From Caldifarciminota bacterium (GTDB lineage: Bacteria > WOR-3 > Hydrothermia > UBA1063 > CAJXJZ01): a DNA stretch of 39,024 bases. Location of the stretch: positions 1 through 39,024 of the forward strand of contig JALTEL010000661.1 in NCBI GenBank assembly GCA_027073945.1, given 5' to 3'. Under the pieces are notes generated by a model. The model made no database searches. It had not been told where the DNA came from and was given only the letters and a program-made list of their open reading frames with translations. Positions 1 to 7,456 of this stretch are shown one piece after another. Numbering within the stretch: the first letter of the stretch is position 1; each line of letters starts with the position of its first letter. Position numbers and translations under genes: made by a program.

Positions 1-2
1 AT

Positions 3-911
3 ATTATAGGCACAGGTCTAATTTTTCTTTATTTATTAAAGTATAAAAATAAAAAATGGCTTTTTTCCTTTTTAATTGCACTTTTCCCACTTTTCATCCC
101 AAATACATCCGGTATTGGCCAGTATGCATCTTTTTTTAGGAAAAAATTCGTATGGAGTGGATTTAACGAATGGCTGTCTCCCAATTTCAAGTCAGGTTCA
201 GGCATAGCTTTTCTGTTTTACATATTCTTTTTTTTGCTGGCTTTAAGAAAAATAAAAGGATGGAATTTTATCATCTATACGGGTATTTTCTTTGCCTCAC
301 TGTGGGCGAGAAGGTTTATTCCTTATTTTGTAATTTTTACATACCCCTTTGTGACAGCTTATGTAAGTGCAAAATTTGATAATTCCAGAATAGGAAAGGG
401 TTTAAGCGGTATAGAATATATAAATGGCAAGACATTTGCCTATCCGTTCTATATCTTTGTGTTTCTCATTTACTTTGTTTTTAAAACACCGAGCTTCAAG
501 GGCTATTTTTTGCAGAAAGACCACCCTTATGCATGTGCGGTATATCTAAAGCAAAATAACATAAAGGGGAAAATATTAACAACTCAGAGTTGGGCGGATT
601 ATCTCTATTTTTATCTGTATCCAGATGTAAAGGTTGCAATTAGCGGCGTATTGGGTGTGCCGGATTCGGTTATCAAGAGATACGGCCAATTTGTGTTTGC
701 GGAAAAAGATTGGCAAGAAGCTCTATCCGTTTTAAAACCAGATTACATAATTTTGCCCATGAAAAACCCTTATTATTCCTTAAGAAATTGCAATGGGTGT
801 CTAAAAATTATACACACGGGACAGAATTTTGTGATATTCCAAAAACGGGCTTTTAATAATAAAGTTTATGGAAATGAAAAGCTTACAAAAAAAGTGAGAA
901 TTACTCCTTGA
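3..911 (+). CDS. Polytopic membrane protein, GT-C glycosyltransferase-like, 5'-truncated
   Basis: The frame is open from the first bases of the window, so the N-terminus lies upstream and only the last 302 codons are seen. The visible part starts with hydrophobic segments, then a loop with EWLSPNF, another membrane segment and an Arg-rich turn (WARRFIPYF), then a soluble C-terminal domain. That domain has the pattern WADYLYFYLYPDVKV followed by a lone-standing KPDYIILP. This resembles the C-terminal domain of uncharacterised GT-C-like membrane proteins, where a 'tyr-pro-x-x-val ... tyr-val-leu-leu' pattern follows the last helix. A role in transferring sugars from lipid-linked donors on the outer face of the inner membrane is inferred. 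Its stop codon overlaps the -35 element of the pilin promoter downstream. Family-level assignment is moderate; the substrate is unknown. Confidence 0.6.
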   Translation: MIGTGLIFLYLLKYKNKKWLFSFLIALFPLFIPNTSGIGQYASFFRKKFVWSGFNEWLSPNFKSGSGIAFLFYIFFFLLALRKIKGWNFIIYTGIFFASLWARRFIPYFVIFTYPFVTAYVSAKFDNSRIGKGLSGIEYINGKTFAYPFYIFVFLIYFVFKTPSFKGYFLQKDHPYACAVYLKQNNIKGKILTTQSWADYLYFYLYPDVKVAISGVLGVPDSVIKRYGQFVFAEKDWQEALSVLKPDYIILPMKNPYYSLRNCNGCLKIIHTGQNFVIFQKRAFNNKVYGNEKLTKKVRITP

Positions 912-936
912 CAAATCAACTGCTAACCATTATAAT
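908..936 (+). promoter_or_regulatory. Consensus sigma70-type promoter of the first Flp pilin
   Basis: TTGACA (908-913), a 17-bp spacer, then TATAAT (931-936). Both hexamers match the consensus exactly. The -35 box overlaps the stop codon of the upstream membrane-protein gene, so the pilin has its own start site about 20 nt before its AGGAGG Shine-Dalgarno sequence. Confidence 0.85.
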
Positions 937-963
937 TATTAAAGCGCAAAAGGAGGTGCTGAA

Positions 964-1143
964 ATGATTAAAAGATTTATCACTGGAGAAGAAGGGGCAA
1001 CAGCAGTGGAATATGCAATGATCGTGGGCTTAATAGCCCTTGTATCATTTGTGGCATTCCAGAAATTGGGCCATGAGGTCTGGAGGATTATCAGTGAAAT
1101 GTTCTATTCACTCTCTACGGTTGCACACCCGTCCAGCACATAG
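964..1143 (+). CDS. flp: Flp-type major pilin (type IVc prepilin), 59 aa
   Basis: Structural pilin of the Tad/Flp pilus. A short leader (MIKRFITGEEG) is followed by the prepilin-peptidase site G11 | A12, with Glu at +5 and Tyr at +6 (ATAVEY), then one hydrophobic helix (AMIVGLIALVSFVAF) and a short polar tail. Length and architecture match the Flp family, whose precursors are usually 50-75 aa. The start follows a strong AGGAGG. The gene lies between its own perfect promoter (908-936) and a strong terminator (1163-1189), so it is a monocistronic, probably abundant transcript. That arrangement suggests this copy is the major subunit, while the two pilins farther down, inside the long operon, are minor ones. 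Confidence 0.88.
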   Translation: MIKRFITGEEGATAVEYAMIVGLIALVSFVAFQKLGHEVWRIISEMFYSLSTVAHPSST

Positions 1144-1162
1144 TGGTGAAAATATGACAGTT

Positions 1163-1189
1163 AAAGGGGGGCTATGCCCCCCTTTTTTG
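1163..1189 (+). terminator. Strong intrinsic terminator after the first pilin
   Basis: AAAGGGGGGC (1163-1172), loop TAT, GCCCCCCTTT (1176-1185), with six T in 1183-1188. The stem is G-rich and carries a T-run, so it should separate the pilin transcript from the lipoprotein and tad operon. Confidence 0.9.
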
Positions 1190-1208
1190 TATAAAAAGAA
1201 ACAACTAC

Positions 1209-1237
1209 TTGACAGGACGGATGAATTTGGTTATAAA
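1209..1237 (+). promoter_or_regulatory. Promoter of the lipoprotein/tad operon
   Basis: TTGACA (1209-1214), 17-bp spacer, TATAAA (1232-1237). This is the only convincing promoter I see between the terminator at 1163-1189 and the core tad genes, so it probably drives the long operon from 1264 to 18065. Confidence 0.75.
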
Positions 1238-1263
1238 TATATAGTAACAAAAAAGGAGGAAGA

Positions 1264-1860
1264 ATGAAGTATGTAATTCCTTTGATAATCGGTGGACTTG
1301 TTATAGTAGCAAGCTCCTGTGATAATAACCCTTTTTATCCTAAGGCCGAGGTCAGGGTGACAAAGGTAAATCCTGAAAACCAGAAACTAAAAGTTACATA
1401 TCAACTCACCTATGTACTTGACCAGTTTGGAAATCTCGTGCGTGTGGACACAGCTCTGACTTATGACATTCAACCTGTTGCCATTACTTTTTCCGAGTTG
1501 TACGGAGGCAGATGGGCAGATATTCAACATTATCATATATTATATACTTCGGTTACAACTAATTTTGGTGACACCTTAAATTTTGGTCCGCTTGATGGTG
1601 GATTCAATCTCTATATTCCACCCTCAGGTGAGGCCACTGCCAATCTCTGGACAGTGACATTTGATATCATAGACCAGTGTGCGCGTTCCTTTATTGATTA
1701 CGAAGGCGGACTCACTGACTCTTTGATAGTTACCTTCAATGAACAAATAGATTTTGACGGAAAGGATGAATTGGATAATGATATTCATTGGCACATTCCA
1801 CACTCCACAGTTGTTTATTATGACTTTGAGGTTGAATATGTCCAGGAAGGAGCAAAGTAG
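1264..1860 (+). CDS. Putative exported lipoprotein in the tad locus, 198 aa
   Basis: I do not recognise the family. The N-terminus has one Lys, a hydrophobic stretch (residues 4-16) and ASSC at 16-19, an imperfect lipobox (Ala rather than Leu at -3), so lipidation at C19 is likely but not certain. The mature part is about 180 residues of alternating polar and hydrophobic residues rich in Thr, Val, Tyr and Asp, consistent with a beta-sandwich. It lies between the first pilin and two further pilins, preceded by its own promoter and an AAGGAGGA Shine-Dalgarno site. It may be a pilus-specific accessory lipoprotein, for instance a pilotin-like or surface-anchoring component, but this rests on position alone. 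Confidence 0.7.
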   Translation: MKYVIPLIIGGLVIVASSCDNNPFYPKAEVRVTKVNPENQKLKVTYQLTYVLDQFGNLVRVDTALTYDIQPVAITFSELYGGRWADIQHYHILYTSVTTNFGDTLNFGPLDGGFNLYIPPSGEATANLWTVTFDIIDQCARSFIDYEGGLTDSLIVTFNEQIDFDGKDELDNDIHWHIPHSTVVYYDFEVEYVQEGAK

Positions 1861-1893
1861 CCTATGAATTGAAAATAAGGAGAGGTGGTGTTT

Positions 1894-2073
1894 ATGATAT
1901 ATTTGTTCAAAAAGTTTCTTCTTGAAGAAGGGGCAGCAGGAGAAGTGGAATATGCACTTCTCATAGGTACACTCGGATTTGCAATGTATGCTGTCTGGAA
2001 ATGGGTTCGCAACTCCCTGCTCCTTTCCTATGGAACTATCTGGTATTATATACATAAACCGGAATTTCCATAA
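1894..2073 (+). CDS. Divergent Flp-like minor pilin, 59 aa
   Basis: Short basic leader, EEG at 11-13, then AAGEVEY (14-20), a hydrophobic helix (ALLIGTLGFAMYAV) and an aromatic tail ending in KPEFP. It clearly resembles the Flp pilins on both sides but has one extra residue between the Gly and the EY pair: if Gly13 is the -1 residue then Glu19 is at +6, and if Ala14 is -1 then Glu is at +5. The start was taken as ATG 1894 because a GTG at 1885 falls on the Shine-Dalgarno sequence (AAGGAGAGG). The tail is Trp/Tyr-rich, unlike the first pilin, so it is probably a minor or tip pilin. Confidence 0.75.
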   Translation: MIYLFKKFLLEEGAAGEVEYALLIGTLGFAMYAVWKWVRNSLLLSYGTIWYYIHKPEFP

Positions 2074-2088
2074 AAGGAGGCGATTTAT

Positions 2089-2250
2089 ATGTTAAAAAGA
2101 TTTATCAGTGAGGAAACTGGAGTTACCGCTGTTGAATATGCATTTCTTGTAGGCCTTATAGCACTTGTTTCATTTAATATATTGAGATGGATGGCAATGA
2201 GGTTTCAGCTCACCATGTACACCATATTTTACAGTTATCTCTGGTGGTGA
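2089..2250 (+). CDS. flp: Flp-type minor pilin, 53 aa
   Basis: Canonical prepilin layout: leader MLKRFISEETG, cleavage site G11 | V12, Glu16 at +5 and Tyr17 at +6 (VTAVEY), then a hydrophobic helix (AFLVGLIALVSF). This core is nearly the same as that of the first pilin. The C-terminal half diverges, ending in an aromatic tail (YSYLWW). An AAAAGGAGG Shine-Dalgarno site precedes the ATG. The stop is separated by one base from the start of the prepilin peptidase, so the two are translationally coupled. Too short for most automatic gene callers. Confidence 0.85.
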   Translation: MLKRFISEETGVTAVEYAFLVGLIALVSFNILRWMAMRFQLTMYTIFYSYLWW

Positions 2251-2251
2251 A

Positions 2252-2812
2252 ATGAAACAGAACATTTCATATGCAATATTGATACTGGGCTCTGTTCTGG
2301 CTATTTATATGGACTATAAATGTGGGAAAATATTCAACTGGGTAACCGTACCTATGATTTTTATAGGGCTTTTTATAGGATTAGTAAGACATGATATGCT
2401 AAACAGCATAGGAGGTTTTATAGCCGCTTTTATTCTGTTTTTCCCTTTCTTTGTAAAAGGAGGTATGGGTGCTGGCGACGTGAAATTTGCCATGGGTGTG
2501 GGCGCTCTCGGCGGTATAAAGTTGTTTGCCTATGCAACAGGCATATCTGCAGGAATAATAATAATTTATGCCATCTATAAGAAGGTGGGCTCAAGGTCTT
2601 TGAAGAGTACCGCATATATGGCGTATTCACTTTTAAAATCAATTGTTTTAAGTATTCTATACACCTTAAGAATATCCGCGGAGACACAGAAAGCGGGTAT
2701 ACATGTCCAGAAATCAGAAGCGAAAACAACCGGAATACAGGTGAAATACGGTGTATTCCTTGGTATTTCAAACTTATTTTGTTTGGTCCTCCAGTACAAG
2801 GGGGTGATATAA
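2252..2812 (+). CDS. cpaA: Tad prepilin peptidase (CpaA/TadV), 186 aa
   Basis: Type IV prepilin peptidase of the short Tad class: an inner-membrane aspartyl protease that removes leaders from Flp pilins and TadE/F pseudopilins. The two catalytic aspartates are visible: D21 after the first helix (YMDYKCGKIFN) and D76 in the GxGD motif (GGMGAGDVK, 70-78). Several membrane segments follow. There is no N-terminal methylase domain, as expected for TadV. The C-terminal section (about 110-186) is longer than usual and ends in another hydrophobic helix. It starts just after flp and overlaps the next gene at TAATG, so it sits inside the operon with its substrates. Confidence 0.9.
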   Translation: MKQNISYAILILGSVLAIYMDYKCGKIFNWVTVPMIFIGLFIGLVRHDMLNSIGGFIAAFILFFPFFVKGGMGAGDVKFAMGVGALGGIKLFAYATGISAGIIIIYAIYKKVGSRSLKSTAYMAYSLLKSIVLSILYTLRISAETQKAGIHVQKSEAKTTGIQVKYGVFLGISNLFCLVLQYKGVI

Positions 2813-4248
2813 TGTTTCATAAAATGTATAAGTTCATCAGGAGCTCCTTGCTGGTGAACAGGAAGGGTACAACAAGGAGAAAAGGTCAGTTTTTGGTTGA
2901 GGCCGCAATAGCCCTTCCCATTGTATTGGTGTTATTGTTTAGTATACTTGATTTTGTGAGAGTTTTTGAAAGACAGATAGAATTGAATTTTCTCGCATAC
3001 AATGCCGCAAGAATAATGATGGTTCACTCTGCCGATCCTAATATAGTCACGCAGCACCTGCAGGAATATGGAGGTAGCGTGCCGGGAAGCCCGAAATTAT
3101 ACAATAATCTCAAAAATGGAGCTGTGCAGGTTCACATAGACCAGGATGATACTTCAGGTATTTTTTATCTTACCATCTCCCATGGAATGAAAAGGTCTGT
3201 GTTGTTTGTCCCATCGTTCGATATAACAAGGCTTGGCGTTGCCGCATTTCCCATGGGTGCCAGTCAGAACCAGGATATTCCTTATAAATGGGAAGGAAAG
3301 ACAACCTCAAATGGCGAGCCAGCTATAAAAGGTTTTGACCAGGAGTACAGAAAAACTCTACCGCGGCGTGAGACCGATATTAATAAAACCGGAACAGGTG
3401 TCGCCACATTCCTTGCAAAACAGTGGTATCCCAAAAAAGTCAATGTCGGTGGTGTCAGCTACCTTGAGGCTGCAAAATTTGCAAGTATCTGGACAATGAT
3501 ATGGTGGATGGCAATGGTTGTTGATAAACCTACGAGGAAGGCGCTTGATGCATATATGATGATGGGGGCTGGCCCGTGGAGTGTAGGTAATGGAAGTGAT
3601 TGGACCGGAGATGAGGAAGCACCATGGCTTGGCAGAAAGTACACTGGATTCTTACATGGCAAGGACAAGATAGAGTACTGGGGAATGGGAGAGTCTCCAC
3701 CACCTGATAATGAGTGGGATGAGGGCCCAAGTTGCTCGTGTGGCATGTGTGGGTTTTACTATGCTAATTCCTGGACACCGGGATTGCAGGCAATCAGCGG
3801 TAAAGACGGTGATTTTTACTGGGCACAGTCCCAGGAGGTCTGTACAGACCCTATAGAGACGCCATGGGGATGTATATGGTGTGCTCACAGTGAATTTGAA
3901 CCCGTAGAGCATTTTACCTATTCTCATGCAGGAGGACAAATGTGGGGCGGTAAGGGTGACTACTGGAATTTCTACAATGCTGTCTGGGCTTATGCATTGC
4001 TGCCTGAGTCCTATGCGACAGCAACTTATCATTCAGCATATTTCAATATTAAACCAGATATGTGGCATTTCCCATGGGGCGGAAAGCCCGGATATGCGCC
4101 AGATGAAGTTTCCGGCATGAGTGCTGCGCTGTTTGGTGCTGGCTCCAAGTCAGGAATGAAGATGTATTTGAATATGCTTGAAAACCAGGACCCCAAAGAT
4201 GAGCAAAAGGCATTCTTTGGTATCTGGGGAAGCAGTGAGAACAGATGA
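2812..4248 (+). CDS. Large TadE-like pseudopilin with cysteine- and tryptophan-rich domain, 478 aa
   Basis: The N-terminus is a TadE domain: a basic leader (RRKG) then QFLVEAAIALP, with G25 as probable peptidase site, Glu30 at +5, and one helix to about residue 47. Typical TadE proteins are near 200 aa, so the 400-residue extracytoplasmic part is unusually large. It is Trp-, Gly- and Tyr-rich and has Cys308, Cys310, Cys313, Cys344, Cys354 and Cys357, spaced like a metal-binding or disulfide knot. I recognise no known domain there. The start is ATG 2812, overlapping the cpaA stop, after AAGGGGGTGA; an upstream TTG is less likely. Probably a minor pseudopilin that initiates or caps the pilus. 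Confidence 0.75.
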   Translation: MFHKMYKFIRSSLLVNRKGTTRRKGQFLVEAAIALPIVLVLLFSILDFVRVFERQIELNFLAYNAARIMMVHSADPNIVTQHLQEYGGSVPGSPKLYNNLKNGAVQVHIDQDDTSGIFYLTISHGMKRSVLFVPSFDITRLGVAAFPMGASQNQDIPYKWEGKTTSNGEPAIKGFDQEYRKTLPRRETDINKTGTGVATFLAKQWYPKKVNVGGVSYLEAAKFASIWTMIWWMAMVVDKPTRKALDAYMMMGAGPWSVGNGSDWTGDEEAPWLGRKYTGFLHGKDKIEYWGMGESPPPDNEWDEGPSCSCGMCGFYYANSWTPGLQAISGKDGDFYWAQSQEVCTDPIETPWGCIWCAHSEFEPVEHFTYSHAGGQMWGGKGDYWNFYNAVWAYALLPESYATATYHSAYFNIKPDMWHFPWGGKPGYAPDEVSGMSAALFGAGSKSGMKMYLNMLENQDPKDEQKAFFGIWGSSENR

Positions 4249-4261
4249 GGAGGTGTTTACC

Positions 4262-5338
4262 ATGAAAGACAGAAAGGGTGTTTTACTTGTAATGGGTGTC
4301 TTCCTCATTTTGATATTCTTTGGTGTTTTTTCATATCTGTATGAAACTGGCAGAATAACCATTGCAAAGATGAAAGCTCAAAATGCAGCGGATGCGGCGG
4401 CAGCTGCAGGTCAGGTTGTATACAGTAACATGAGAAATAATGCATCAACGCATTATGCTTTGATGGATATCTACGATAAAATGGCTAAAAATGCCGCTGT
4501 ATGGCAATACGGTAAATTCATGCTGGCGCTTAAAACCGCCTACCATAAGAGAGACTGGATGGTCAGAAATGATGAGAAAAAAATAGTAAAGGATGAATGG
4601 AAGGCGTACCATCATGCATTCCATGTCCAGGATGCATGTGTGACACGGTATATGGCTGCTTTTGAATCCAAAGCAGTTGATTTCAGAGATATTTACAATA
4701 AAAAACAATTGCGTGATTACACCGAAAAGTTTGCAAAAGAGGTGGTTGACTACAATATATTCCATGTTGTAGATAACGATGAAGTCAGCCAATTTCCAGC
4801 ATTATGGCTGCGTCTGTGGAATTATTTGCCCGAAACGCCTTTGAATCCCTGGCATTATTATCCATTTGTTGCCCCACTATCTGGGCTTGATTTAAAGCAT
4901 GACCATCTGCCGGATTACTCCAGTGGTAGTAGCAGCTATTTACCGGTTAATTACGAAGCCGAGCTTGGTTTGGATAAATTAGGAAGATATATGGGAAGAG
5001 TTAGAATCAGATTAATGCCCACACCTTTTGAGAGGTTCCTCAATATGAACTGGCTAAGGCACTGGCACTGGTGGCTTCCAAACAGACAGGTTTATGCAAC
5101 GGCAGCAGCACAACCGGAGACATTTGATAAGAATAAGATTTACATATACAATGTCACGCATTTGCCGCAGCTTATGTTTCCATTTCCATTTGCATTTAGA
5201 GAGAAAAATATATATTTTGGCATGACCTTCAGTCCTTCCTGGAGTTTCAGCTTCCTGCCCGCATCTCATGAATTTAACTGGTACAGGCCTCAAATAGCGC
5301 CTGTTATGCAGAGTCAGACCAACAAACCTCATCACTGA
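4262..5338 (+). CDS. TadG-like Flp pilus assembly protein, 358 aa
   Basis: N-terminal TadG-like segment: short basic start, one membrane helix (about residues 6-27), then the family hallmark RITIAKMKAQNAADAAAAAG ending near residue 50. That motif is typical of the putative Flp-pilus-assembly TadE/G-like domain. No prepilin Glu+5 site is present, as expected. The remaining 300 residues are extracytoplasmic and rich in Trp, His, Pro and Tyr, without the von Willebrand domain found in many TadG proteins. The start is ATG 4262, after GAGGAGGTG; the open frame extends upstream but without a ribosome site. Its neighbours on both sides are TadE-like. Confidence 0.75.
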   Translation: MKDRKGVLLVMGVFLILIFFGVFSYLYETGRITIAKMKAQNAADAAAAAGQVVYSNMRNNASTHYALMDIYDKMAKNAAVWQYGKFMLALKTAYHKRDWMVRNDEKKIVKDEWKAYHHAFHVQDACVTRYMAAFESKAVDFRDIYNKKQLRDYTEKFAKEVVDYNIFHVVDNDEVSQFPALWLRLWNYLPETPLNPWHYYPFVAPLSGLDLKHDHLPDYSSGSSSYLPVNYEAELGLDKLGRYMGRVRIRLMPTPFERFLNMNWLRHWHWWLPNRQVYATAAAQPETFDKNKIYIYNVTHLPQLMFPFPFAFREKNIYFGMTFSPSWSFSFLPASHEFNWYRPQIAPVMQSQTNKPHH

Positions 5339-5349
5339 GGAGGTGAATT

Positions 5350-6360
5350 ATGTTGAAAAAATGGCTTAAAAAGAGAAAAAGAGGCAGCATACTGGTTGAG
5401 TTCATCATAATTGCACCGATTTTCGTAATATTTCTTGCAGGTATTTATGCACTTGGACAGTATATAGACACGAGAATGAAGCTTGTTATGGCAGCAAGAA
5501 TACTGGCCCAGCAGACAGCCATGCCGAAGTTCAAGGATAAGTCCGATGCCATGTATTATCCCTATGGACCTGAAGGTGGTATGATGCCCGGGGCTTTCGG
5601 AAAGGATATAACCGGTTTCTTTTATAACATAAATTATGGGTGGCCCAAAATGTTGCACAAAAGCAGTTTCCTGTGGAAATACCTTGACCCGAAATCGACC
5701 GGAATGGTGTTCAAAGCTGGCAGGAATCAGGGAGAGAAGGCTGTAAAAAAGTATCTTGAAGCCTGTGGAATGAAAACGGACTCAAAACATCTGGAAATTA
5801 TGGTGCGTGCAAATCCGCATTTTGTTGCTACGAAAGACGTGTATTTGCCTAAAAATAATGGTGATATTTACAGAGATGCCTTTCATGGAAGACCTGGGGG
5901 TGCGAAGAAGAACAGAAGAAAGGGCATTGCCTCGGTTCATCCTGCATACTGGAAATGGGGTAAGGTTGAAGACCATCAGGCTCTCTGGGTAAAATATCCT
6001 CATGGCATGTCAAATGAATGGATGGGGGCCAAGGTTGACCCAATGAACGGAGAGGAGCCAAAGCATTTTGATAAATACGGCTCTGAACAGAGGGAGAAAT
6101 ATTTGTATGACCATTATACATTTCCCGTTGGAGGATGGATAATAATAGCCAAGGTGAAATACAAACAGGAAATTCCATTTGCAGGCGGGTTGTTGAGGCT
6201 TGCCATGCACTTTTTGAATAAGGATGTAAATGACTCTACTTTTGACCATTTATGGCTTGAAGGTAGTGCCGCATATCCTGCCCCAATGTCTATTTATGAC
6301 ATAATGGATGCAGATTCGGCGCTTCACAAGGCTCAGATGACAGAAAAATCTTGGAAATAA
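5350..6360 (+). CDS. TadE/TadF-like pseudopilin, 336 aa
   Basis: Basic leader (LKKWLKKRKRG) then SILVEFIIIAP: Gly12 is the probable prepilin-peptidase site, with Glu17 at +5, followed by one membrane helix and AARILAQQ, the usual TadE continuation. The extracytoplasmic region (about 280 residues) is longer than in standard TadE/F and is rich in Lys, Gly, Trp and His (for example ASVHPAYWKWGKVEDHQALW). Together with the preceding two genes it forms the TadE-TadG-TadF trio common in Tad loci. An AGGAGG Shine-Dalgarno site lies 7 nt ahead of the ATG. Confidence 0.78.
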   Translation: MLKKWLKKRKRGSILVEFIIIAPIFVIFLAGIYALGQYIDTRMKLVMAARILAQQTAMPKFKDKSDAMYYPYGPEGGMMPGAFGKDITGFFYNINYGWPKMLHKSSFLWKYLDPKSTGMVFKAGRNQGEKAVKKYLEACGMKTDSKHLEIMVRANPHFVATKDVYLPKNNGDIYRDAFHGRPGGAKKNRRKGIASVHPAYWKWGKVEDHQALWVKYPHGMSNEWMGAKVDPMNGEEPKHFDKYGSEQREKYLYDHYTFPVGGWIIIAKVKYKQEIPFAGGLLRLAMHFLNKDVNDSTFDHLWLEGSAAYPAPMSIYDIMDADSALHKAQMTEKSWK

Positions 6361-6375
6361 AATAAGGAGGTATAA

Positions 6376-7443
6376 ATGAACAAGCGTCTGTTGATAGTTG
6401 CACTGATATTTGCGATTTTTACTGGTATACTGACGATATCATATATGAAAAGCATTGAGAGTAAAAGGTTGAAAGGCTTTGAGATGGTAACAGCAGTGGT
6501 CACCACCACCGATGTTCCTGCCAGAAGCCTTATAACTCAGGATATGCTTGAAGTAACCAAAATACCTAAAAATTTCTTGCAGCCAGGTGCATTTTCTACC
6601 ATTGAAGATGTTGTGGGAAAAGTAGCGCTTGTACCTCTTAAGGCAGGTTCACAGGTTTCATCAGATATGGTTGTGGATATTTCAATGGTGAGAGGTCTTT
6701 CCGCTCTCATTCCGACAGGTTATAGAGCTATTACACTCCATGTTGATGCTATCACCGGAGTAGGTGGGCATATTGTCCCCGGAGATATTGTTGACATATA
6801 TGCAGTGCTTGAGAAAGAGTCGTTTTCAAACGTAGTGAGAAAGCCTACGGTTGTTGTTCCGTTTGAGAATATTCTTGTACTGGCAGTGGGGCAAAAACTG
6901 CCTGTACCAACTGCAGCCGAAGTTGCCAGGAAGAAGAGTATGGCAGAGGAACTTGGAGCAGGTGGTAGCGCAAGCAATATTACGGTAGCCGTTCCACCTG
7001 ATACAGCGGCAGACCTTTTAATGCTTCAAGAGTATTCCGAAATTGTTGTTGTTATGAAACCACTGGGAGAAAAGGATTATATCCCGTTAAAGCCCGAGAC
7101 TATTGATGATGTGTTGAGAAAGTATCTGGGAAAGAGAAGGAGAATATACAGACGTGTGTCATCCAGATATATAAATGTGTATGATGGCCTGGAAAGGAGT
7201 ACTTACAGGGTGCTCTCAAGCGGAAAAGTTCTGAAGGTCAGCTCTAAGAAGATTGCTGCTGGTTCATGGAGTGGCGGCAATTCTTCCATGATACCTACAA
7301 GCTCCATAGAGGGTGCAATGCAAAAGGCTCTGGCAAACCCCAGAGTGCAGCAAATGCTTCAGAATCCCAATGTGAGAAGCAGGTTGATGAATATGCTTCA
7401 GAATGTAGGCGGTGGATGCCACGGGCCAAATTGTGCTCATTGA
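6376..7443 (+). CDS. cpaB: Flp pilus assembly protein CpaB/RcpC, 355 aa
   Basis: CpaB/RcpC is a periplasmic protein that works with the secretin and may bind peptidoglycan through its SAF domain. The sequence shows an N-terminal membrane anchor (residues 4-24), a SAF-type domain (about 38-100; VVTTTDVPARSLITQDML), and the family's second domain (about 110-245; GGHIVPGDIVDIYAVLEK, ENILVLAVGQKL, AVPPDTAADLLMLQE). The tail is unusual: from about 310 on, a Met/Gln/Asn-rich amphipathic segment resembling STI1-like repeats (ANPRVQQMLQNPNVRSRLMN), then GGGCHGPNCAH with two Cys. Placed between the pseudopilins and TadB, standard for a Tad locus. Confidence 0.9.
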   Translation: MNKRLLIVALIFAIFTGILTISYMKSIESKRLKGFEMVTAVVTTTDVPARSLITQDMLEVTKIPKNFLQPGAFSTIEDVVGKVALVPLKAGSQVSSDMVVDISMVRGLSALIPTGYRAITLHVDAITGVGGHIVPGDIVDIYAVLEKESFSNVVRKPTVVVPFENILVLAVGQKLPVPTAAEVARKKSMAEELGAGGSASNITVAVPPDTAADLLMLQEYSEIVVVMKPLGEKDYIPLKPETIDDVLRKYLGKRRRIYRRVSSRYINVYDGLERSTYRVLSSGKVLKVSSKKIAAGSWSGGNSSMIPTSSIEGAMQKALANPRVQQMLQNPNVRSRLMNMLQNVGGGCHGPNCAH

Positions 7444-7456
7444 GGAGTAAGATATT

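Noticed and set aside
170..379. 69-aa frame overlapping the partial membrane-protein gene
   Set aside because: It lies inside the continuous frame open from base 3, which has the expected membrane-protein pattern; this is a shadow.
1040..1267. 75-aa frame across the first pilin and its terminator
   Set aside because: Out of frame with the pilin, no ribosome site and it runs through a terminator hairpin.
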